Source: Micavibrio sp. UBA6139 | GTDB lineage: Bacteria > Pseudomonadota > Alphaproteobacteria > Micavibrionales > Micavibrionaceae | Length of the DNA stretch: 10,900 nt | Assembly: GCA_002423285.1 (NCBI GenBank) | Contig: DIVF01000049.1 | Coordinates: forward strand, 1 to 10,900 | Direction: 5' to 3' | Shown here: positions 6,544 to 10,900 of the stretch, piece by piece | Layout of the letters: every line of letters starts with the position of its first letter | Position numbering within the stretch: the first letter of the stretch is position 1 | Made by a program: the position numbers and the translations under genes | Notes under the pieces: generated by a model | Databases searched by the model: none | Told to the model about the DNA's origin: nothing | The model's input: only the letters and a program-made list of their open reading frames with translations

Positions 6544-7449
6544 ATGTCGTCAATTTTAGCAGTCACCAATGCCGTTAAATTGCAGTGGCCGGAACATGCG
6601 ACCTTTATTGATAAGCGCTTTGACCAAAATCATGAACATCTGTTTTCCGATACATCAGAACAGGTCGCTGCCATGATTTTGCGCCTGACGGGCAGCGACT
6701 TGCCGCAATATTGCGATGATTACAAATGGATGTGCGGCAATATTTTTCAAGAAGAGGTTTTCTTCAGAAAAAACAAACATTACCGCCTGTCATCGCAAAA
6801 AGAAGCCTACGAAAAGATTTACAATAACCCGGACTACATGTCGCGCTACATCAACGGGCTTCTTCTATCGCAACTCTTGTGGAGCAACCAGACCGCCGTC
6901 ATTGATTACTTTAATAAAAAATTTCTGCATAGAATTAAGCCAAGCTCTCGCTATCTTGAAATTGGCCCGGGACACGGGTTGTTCCTCTCACTGGCAGACC
7001 AATCAGGCAAGCTGAGCAGCGTTGAAGCCTGGGACATCAGCCAGAGCAGCCTTGCATCAACGCGCCATGCGCTGGATACACTGGGCGCTAGTGATGAGAT
7101 TGCGCTGAAGGCCGCCGATGTTACGGTTCCTAACCCAACCGAGAATAAATACGATTCAGTTGTCATCAGCGAAGTTCTGGAACATCTGGATAACCCATCC
7201 GCAGCATTAAAATCCCTGATGACTGTCATGGAGAGTGAGGGGCTTATTTTTATCAATATCCCCGTGAACAGCCCGGCCCCAGATCATATCCATCTGTGGC
7301 GCACCCCTGAAGTCTTCATTGAATTTGTTCAGTCCTGTGGATTAGCTGTTTTGGACAGCGCGTGCTTCCCGGCGACAGGTCATACGCTTGATCAGGCCCG
7401 CAAACGTGATCTTACAATCAATGTCTGCGTGATTGCGAAAAAGCGATAA
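6544..7449 (+). CDS. Class I SAM-dependent methyltransferase
   Basis: A 301-residue cytosolic methyltransferase. The Rossmann domain begins at about 135. Motif I is YLEIGPGHG (glycine-rich loop 141-145), the acidic end of strand 2 is in VEAWDIS, and VVISEVLEHLDNP around 206-218 is the post-motif typical of Methyltransf_11/23 types. FINIPVNSPAPDHIHLW near 237-253 is a strand-5 region. The first about 110 residues form an aromatic-rich N-terminal domain containing YKWMCGNIFQEEVFF, which may recognise the substrate or carrier. It is the last gene of the operon, 14 nt behind the acyltransferase gene. By analogy to FkbG in methoxymalonyl-ACP synthesis it could O-methylate the ACP-bound acyl group. 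N- or C-methylation, or methylation of a sugar hydroxyl, cannot be excluded. No terminator is visible before the convergent gene 8 nt further on. Confidence 0.85.
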   Translation: MSSILAVTNAVKLQWPEHATFIDKRFDQNHEHLFSDTSEQVAAMILRLTGSDLPQYCDDYKWMCGNIFQEEVFFRKNKHYRLSSQKEAYEKIYNNPDYMSRYINGLLLSQLLWSNQTAVIDYFNKKFLHRIKPSSRYLEIGPGHGLFLSLADQSGKLSSVEAWDISQSSLASTRHALDTLGASDEIALKAADVTVPNPTENKYDSVVISEVLEHLDNPSAALKSLMTVMESEGLIFINIPVNSPAPDHIHLWRTPEVFIEFVQSCGLAVLDSACFPATGHTLDQARKRDLTINVCVIAKKR

Positions 7450-7457
7450 GCAGATTA

Positions 7458-9125
7458 TCAGGCCCCTGAAGCCATGAGTTTTTTTGCCAAGGCAACAGAA
7501 TCCCGATAACTCGCCGTCATCATAACCCCATCTTTTCCATCATCTACCCCGCCCTTACCCAGAATTTTCATCGGCTGGGGTTGAACGGCAGACAGGATAA
7601 CCTTCGTGCCCTTAGCATGGCACAGGGCGATAAGATTTTCGATGGCGGTGGCCCCCGTCGCATCCAAATATGGTACCAACCGCATCCGCAGGATCAAGAT
7701 TTTTGGCATCTGGCCCATGGCCTTCAATGTATCAATCAGGTTTCCGGCAACAGCAAAGAAAACCGGCCCGGTCAAGCGGAAGACTTCAACGCCTTCCGGC
7801 AAATCATCGCGCTGGGTTTCGTCTTCTTCCTCACCTACCTCGGCATTGCGCGGTTGGGCGGATATTTCAACGGCCTTTGTCATTTGGTGCATGAACAATA
7901 AGCAGGCCAGCGTAACACCGACCCCAATCGCCACGGTCAAATCCACGAAGATGGTCAGAAAAAAGGTCAACAGCAATACGGTACGGTCGCTGGCCGAGAG
8001 TTTGAAGATATGGATGAAATGGCGTGTCTCGCTCATCCCCCAGGCGACAATAAACAAAATTGCAGCAAGTGCCGCCATAGGAATAAAGGCCACATAATCC
8101 ATTGCGAACAGCATAAACAGCAGCAAAAAGACAGCGTGGAAAATCCCCGCAAACGGTGTCCGCCCTCCCGCTTTAATATTGGTAGCCGTCCGTGCAATGG
8201 CCCCGGTTGCTGGCAAACCACCAAACAGTGCTGTAGCAATATTGGCAAAACCCTGCCCGGCCAGTTCTGCATTCGACCTGTGCTTATACCCCGTCATCCC
8301 ATCGGCAATAACGGCGGAAAGCAAAGCCTCAATTCCAGCCAGAAAAGCAATGGTAAAGGCCGCAGGTAAAACCTCCTGCATCTTCACAAAACTCCATTCT
8401 GGTATTGTCGGCATGGGGATACCAGACCCAACATCAGGATAACGCGAACCAATTGTTTCAACAGGTACATGAAATACAGTTACAATCACCGCCGCCAACA
8501 CCACAGCTATCAAATAACCGGGCCATTTTGGCGCGGCTTTACGCAGGCCAATAATCAATACCAGCGCCCCAACGCCAACAGCCAATGTGGCAATATCCAC
8601 CGTATCTAAATGCGCGATATATGCCGCCCATTTTGCACCGAAATCGGTTGGCACAGACTCCATCTTCAGGCCCAGAAAATCCTTTACCTGTGATGACGCA
8701 ATAATAACGGCAATGCCCGCCGTAAACCCGGTGATGACAGGTTGAGGAATAAATTTAATCACCTGACCCAACCGCGCATACCCAGCAATAACCAGGATCA
8801 CCCCAGCCATCAACGTGGCCAGCAACAACCCGTCATAACCATGTTGCGCGATGACATTAAAAACAACGACAACAAATGCGCCTGTTGGCCCACCGATTTG
8901 AACGCGCGATCCGCCCAGAAATGAAATCACAAAACCGGCGATAACAGCCGTGATCAAACCCTTATCCGGCGAAGCGCCACTGGCAATCGCCAAAGCCATC
9001 GCCAGCGGCAAGGCCACAATTGCGACCGTCAGCCCGGCCAGCAAATCAGCACGGCAGTCATGCGGGCCGTATCCGTTTTTCAGGATAGTAAAAATTTTGG
9101 GTGTGAATTCGGTCAGGTTCATCAT
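7458..9125 (-). CDS. SulP-family inorganic anion transporter with STAS domain
   Basis: A 555-residue inner-membrane permease of the SLC26/SulP family, which moves sulfate, bicarbonate or other anions, often coupled to Na+ or H+. The membrane part covers about 25-415, with the family motifs GGPTGAF (78-84) and a strongly typical block at 285-328 containing GQGFANI, GGLPATGAIARTATN and GG. An acidic linker, GEEEDETQRDD (431-441), joins it to a STAS domain (about 444-550) with VPYLDATGA, the loop that in anti-sigma-antagonist relatives carries the phosphorylated residue. Length is normal for the family. The start is one of two tandem ATG codons (9125 or 9122) with little ribosome binding sequence. 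Substrate cannot be read from sequence. It is convergent with the acyl operon and appears unrelated to it. Its leader is unusual (see 9139-9213). Confidence 0.92.
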   Translation of the reverse strand: MMNLTEFTPKIFTILKNGYGPHDCRADLLAGLTVAIVALPLAMALAIASGASPDKGLITAVIAGFVISFLGGSRVQIGGPTGAFVVVVFNVIAQHGYDGLLLATLMAGVILVIAGYARLGQVIKFIPQPVITGFTAGIAVIIASSQVKDFLGLKMESVPTDFGAKWAAYIAHLDTVDIATLAVGVGALVLIIGLRKAAPKWPGYLIAVVLAAVIVTVFHVPVETIGSRYPDVGSGIPMPTIPEWSFVKMQEVLPAAFTIAFLAGIEALLSAVIADGMTGYKHRSNAELAGQGFANIATALFGGLPATGAIARTATNIKAGGRTPFAGIFHAVFLLLFMLFAMDYVAFIPMAALAAILFIVAWGMSETRHFIHIFKLSASDRTVLLLTFFLTIFVDLTVAIGVGVTLACLLFMHQMTKAVEISAQPRNAEVGEEEDETQRDDLPEGVEVFRLTGPVFFAVAGNLIDTLKAMGQMPKILILRMRLVPYLDATGATAIENLIALCHAKGTKVILSAVQPQPMKILGKGGVDDGKDGVMMTASYRDSVALAKKLMASGA

Positions 9126-9138
9126 GAAACACGCAGGT

Positions 9139-9213
9139 AAAAAATCGGGCTAGCCACCATCGGCCCACGCCCCCGCCATAGCATAAGCCCCCACCCGTAA
9201 AGGGGCCAGCCCG
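9139..9213 (-). terminator. Terminator-like stem with U-run in the SulP gene leader (attenuator, sRNA end, or terminator)
   Basis: On the minus strand CGGGCTGGCC (9213-9204) pairs fully with GGCTAGCCCG (9155-9146), counting one G-U pair. The second arm is followed by A and six T (9145-9139), and the SulP ATG comes 13 nt later. The loop is 48 nt and G-rich, much larger than in an ordinary intrinsic terminator, and alternative pairings exist (GGCCC with GGGCC, GCCCC with GGGGC). A -10-like CATAAT (complement of 9232-9237) lies upstream on the same strand. It could attenuate SulP expression, end a small RNA, or stop read-through from asnB. Confidence 0.45.
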
Positions 9214-9275
9214 CTGAGGCCCGCCTCACTGATTATGTCTATTGGATAAGTCCTCAATTATCCTGTTCCAACCGC

Positions 9276-9304
9276 TTGACAGAACGGCTTCAAAACTGCA
9301 TAAG
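9276..9304 (+). promoter_or_regulatory. Sigma-70 promoter of tRNA-Asn
   Basis: A perfect -35 TTGACA (9276-9281), a 17-bp spacer and -10 CATAAG (9299-9304, 4/6). Transcription would begin about 6 nt before the mature tRNA 5' end. Confidence 0.75.
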
Positions 9305-9316
9305 AATGGCCGGTAT

Positions 9317-9391
9317 TCCTCGATAGCTCAGCGGTAGAGCAATCGACTGTTAATCGATTGGTCGCAGGTTCGAATCCTGCTCGAGGAGCCA
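9317..9391 (+). tRNA. trnN: tRNA-Asn (GUU)
   Basis: A 75-nt cloverleaf with CCA encoded (9389-9391). The acceptor arms TCCTCGA (9317-9323) and TCGAGGA (9381-9387) are fully complementary. The D arm contains AGCTCAGCGGTAGAGC. The anticodon stem ATCGA/TCGAT encloses the loop CTGTTAA, giving anticodon GTT at 9349-9351. The T arm CAGGTTCGAATCCTG is canonical. The sequence resembles alphaproteobacterial tRNA-Asn more than the enterobacterial form. It stands alone, with its own promoter and terminator. Confidence 0.97.
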
Positions 9392-9417
9392 CTTTCCCCC
9401 CGCGTACAGAACAGCCC

Positions 9418-9444
9418 AAACCGCAGATTTCTGCGGTTTTTTTT
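9418..9444 (+). terminator. Intrinsic terminator of tRNA-Asn
   Basis: The arms AAACCGCAG (9418-9426) and CTGCGGTTT (9431-9439) form a 9-bp stem with an ATTT loop, and eight T in a row run from 9437 to 9444. It lies 26 nt after the tRNA. On the minus strand the T-run is only three bases, so it is at best a weak terminator for asnB. Confidence 0.9.
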
Positions 9445-9541
9445 GTTTGTGATTTATATTGCCCCGGAGAAAGTCCAGAATACGCCCATGAAGGCAACTT
9501 CAACGGCAAGGCTTGGATTGATGCGCTGCGGGAATTTTAAA

Positions 9542-10900
9542 TCAGCGGCCTTGCTGTTCTAACCATGACTGGAACATAAGAGTGGCCCAGATTTGTGCCG
9601 TCCAGTCACGCTGGCCCCTCAAATGCTGCTGCCATTTTTCCTGAATAAGCCCGGCATTCAGATACCCTTCTTGGCTGACACGAGATTCATCAAGAAGCGT
9701 CGCCGCCCAATCGCGCAAAGGCCCTTTGAGCCAGTCACCAAGCGGTAATCCAAACCCGGCCTTGGGCCGGTCAAGCAATGACTGTGGCACATGGCGATAC
9801 AAGACCTGTTTCAAAATCCATTTGGTTTCTCCCTGCCGCATTTTCATGTGTAGCGGCAAAGAAAGAGCGAATTCAACAATGCGATGATCCAGCATCGGAA
9901 CGCGCGTTTCAAGCGACACAGCCATCGCCGCACGGTCAACCTTGGTCAGAATATCATCGGGCAGATATGTCGTCATATCACGCGTCATCATGCGCTCAAT
10001 CGCATTTTGACCGGGGTGCGGGCCAGTGGAATACCACTGATCCGATGATGATGCATCATCAATGACCACTTGCGCCTCTGGCGGCCATTCCGTCATGAAA
10101 CTGGCATATAGATCATCCAAGGTTCGGGACGATGCAATTTTCTGACCCAGACGATGCATACGGTCACCTGTTTTTTCCCCCATCGGTGAAAACGGTGAAC
10201 TCAACGCCCATATGGATTGCGGCGTTTTTTGCAACATGCCGCCAAGGGCCTGCCGCGCCGGGTAAGGCAGCATACCAATCTTGCTCCAGATTTTCTGGCA
10301 CCAGACATAGCGTTGATACCCGCCAAAGAGTTCATCCCCTGCATCACCAGACAGGGCCACTGTCGCGACCTGCCGTGCGGCCTTACAAACGAGATAAGTT
10401 GGTATTTGGGAGCTATCCGCAAACGGTTCCCCGTACATACCCGCCAGAGACGGAATAACATCCATGGCATCATTGGCGCCAACGCGGTATTCCGTGTGTT
10501 CGGTTCCCAGATGCCTGGCAATTGCTGCTGCATAAAGCGATTCATCATACCCAACCTCATCAAAGCCAACGGTAAAGGTTTTCACCGGACCAGATGACAC
10601 ATCGCGCATCAGGGCGACAATCAGCGATGAATCTGTACCCCCCGATAAAAATGCCCCCAAAGGAACATCGGACAACATTTGCGCGGAAACAGATTGGCGG
10701 AGCAGTGAATGAAGCTGGTCTATCGCTGCGCCTTCATTGTCATCTACAAAGTGTCTTTCAGCGTAAGCCTGCCCAACAGACCAATACGCCACAGATTGCG
10801 GAATTTTTTTACCCCTGATATCTGCTGGCGATATAGACAAGATATGCCCCGGCAACAGCTTGAAAATACCGTTATAAATCGAATACGGTGCGGGGACATT
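9542..10900 (-). CDS. asnB: Glutamine-dependent asparagine synthase, synthetase domain (5'-partial)
   Basis: The C-terminal 452 residues of an AsnB-class amidotransferase, which makes an acyl-adenylate from aspartate (or a related carboxylate) and amidates it with glutamine-derived ammonia. The reading frame stays open to the right edge. The residues before the internal TTG at 10855 read NVPAPYSIYNGIFKL and then LPGH, a conserved AsnB stretch, so that TTG is not the start. The PP-loop SGGTDSS is at visible residues 86-92. SGDAGDELFGGYQRY, LVCKAARQ, DDILTKVDRAAMAVSLETRVPMLD and KAGFGLPLGDWLKG are further family blocks. The N-terminal class II glutaminase domain, about 190 residues, would lie beyond the window, so whether the N-terminal Cys is present is unknown. 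Homologues in polysaccharide loci (the WbpS type) amidate sugar acids. That alternative to true asparagine synthesis is open. Confidence 0.92.
   Translation of the reverse strand, partial: NVPAPYSIYNGIFKLLPGHILSISPADIRGKKIPQSVAYWSVGQAYAERHFVDDNEGAAIDQLHSLLRQSVSAQMLSDVPLGAFLSGGTDSSLIVALMRDVSSGPVKTFTVGFDEVGYDESLYAAAIARHLGTEHTEYRVGANDAMDVIPSLAGMYGEPFADSSQIPTYLVCKAARQVATVALSGDAGDELFGGYQRYVWCQKIWSKIGMLPYPARQALGGMLQKTPQSIWALSSPFSPMGEKTGDRMHRLGQKIASSRTLDDLYASFMTEWPPEAQVVIDDASSSDQWYSTGPHPGQNAIERMMTRDMTTYLPDDILTKVDRAAMAVSLETRVPMLDHRIVEFALSLPLHMKMRQGETKWILKQVLYRHVPQSLLDRPKAGFGLPLGDWLKGPLRDWAATLLDESRVSQEGYLNAGLIQEKWQQHLRGQRDWTAQIWATLMFQSWLEQQGR

Noticed and set aside
7606..8097. 163-codon plus-strand ORF inside the SulP gene
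   Set aside because: It is antisense to a clear SulP gene, with no recognisable domain and no ribosome binding site context. It is a frame shadow.
9258..9509. 83-codon minus-strand ORF across the tRNA
   Set aside because: It contains the 'APRAGFEPATNRLTV' type translation of an antisense tRNA, a common false ORF.
9454..9540. Coding-like tail ending in AWIDALREF after the tRNA terminator
   Set aside because: It has no start codon after the terminator with a ribosome binding site and no family I recognise. It could be a gene remnant but is too short to support.
10853..10855. TTG as the start of the asparagine synthase
   Set aside because: The frame stays open to the window edge and the upstream residues match the conserved AsnB stretch, so the gene is truncated by the window and does not begin here.
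1..10900. CRISPR arrays, insertion sequences or long direct repeats
   Set aside because: None seen by eye on reading the window. No transposase or integrase gene is present.

Overview
The window looks like part of a surface-polysaccharide or glycan-modification region from an alphaproteobacterium. That assignment rests on the tRNA-Asn, which is close to the alphaproteobacterial form I remember, on moderate GC (about 50-58% in most stretches I counted by hand), and on the gene types. Genus cannot be called from sequence alone.

Layout. (1) 19-891, minus: a P-loop ATPase of unknown role, clearly AT-richer than the rest and probably acquired by transfer. (2) 1124-2413, minus: an aminopeptidase-like (DUF4910-type) protein with a C-terminal winged helix, a family often met in polysaccharide loci. 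(3) A 251-bp divergent promoter region, then a tight plus-strand operon from 2665 to 7449: acyl carrier protein, MaoC-SDR fusion, FkbH-like HAD-IIIC protein, AAC(3)-fold N-acyltransferase, class I SAM methyltransferase. Junctions are 0-nt spacing, a GTGA overlap, an ATGA overlap and a 14-nt gap, so the five proteins are probably made together. (4) 7458-9125, minus: a SulP anion transporter with STAS domain, convergent with the operon across 8 nt and preceded on its own strand by a terminator-like, G-rich leader. (5) tRNA-Asn(GUU) at 9317-9391 with a near-consensus promoter and a strong intrinsic terminator. (6) 9542 to the right edge, minus: the synthetase part of a glutamine-dependent asparagine synthase (AsnB class), 5'-truncated by the window.

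How the genes may work together. The operon is the most interesting part. FkbH-like enzymes load a glycerate-derived acyl group onto a carrier protein in polyketide pathways. Here the carrier protein, an FkbH-like protein, reductase/hydratase domains, a methyltransferase and an N-acyltransferase are co-encoded without any polyketide synthase. My inference is that the operon builds an unusual hydroxy- or methoxy-acyl group on the ACP and transfers it to an amino group, most likely of an amino sugar in a surface glycan. The divergent DUF4910 protein and the AsnB-type amidotransferase fit a polysaccharide setting. No glycosyltransferase or sugar-nucleotide gene lies inside the window, so the sugar acceptor is unproven.
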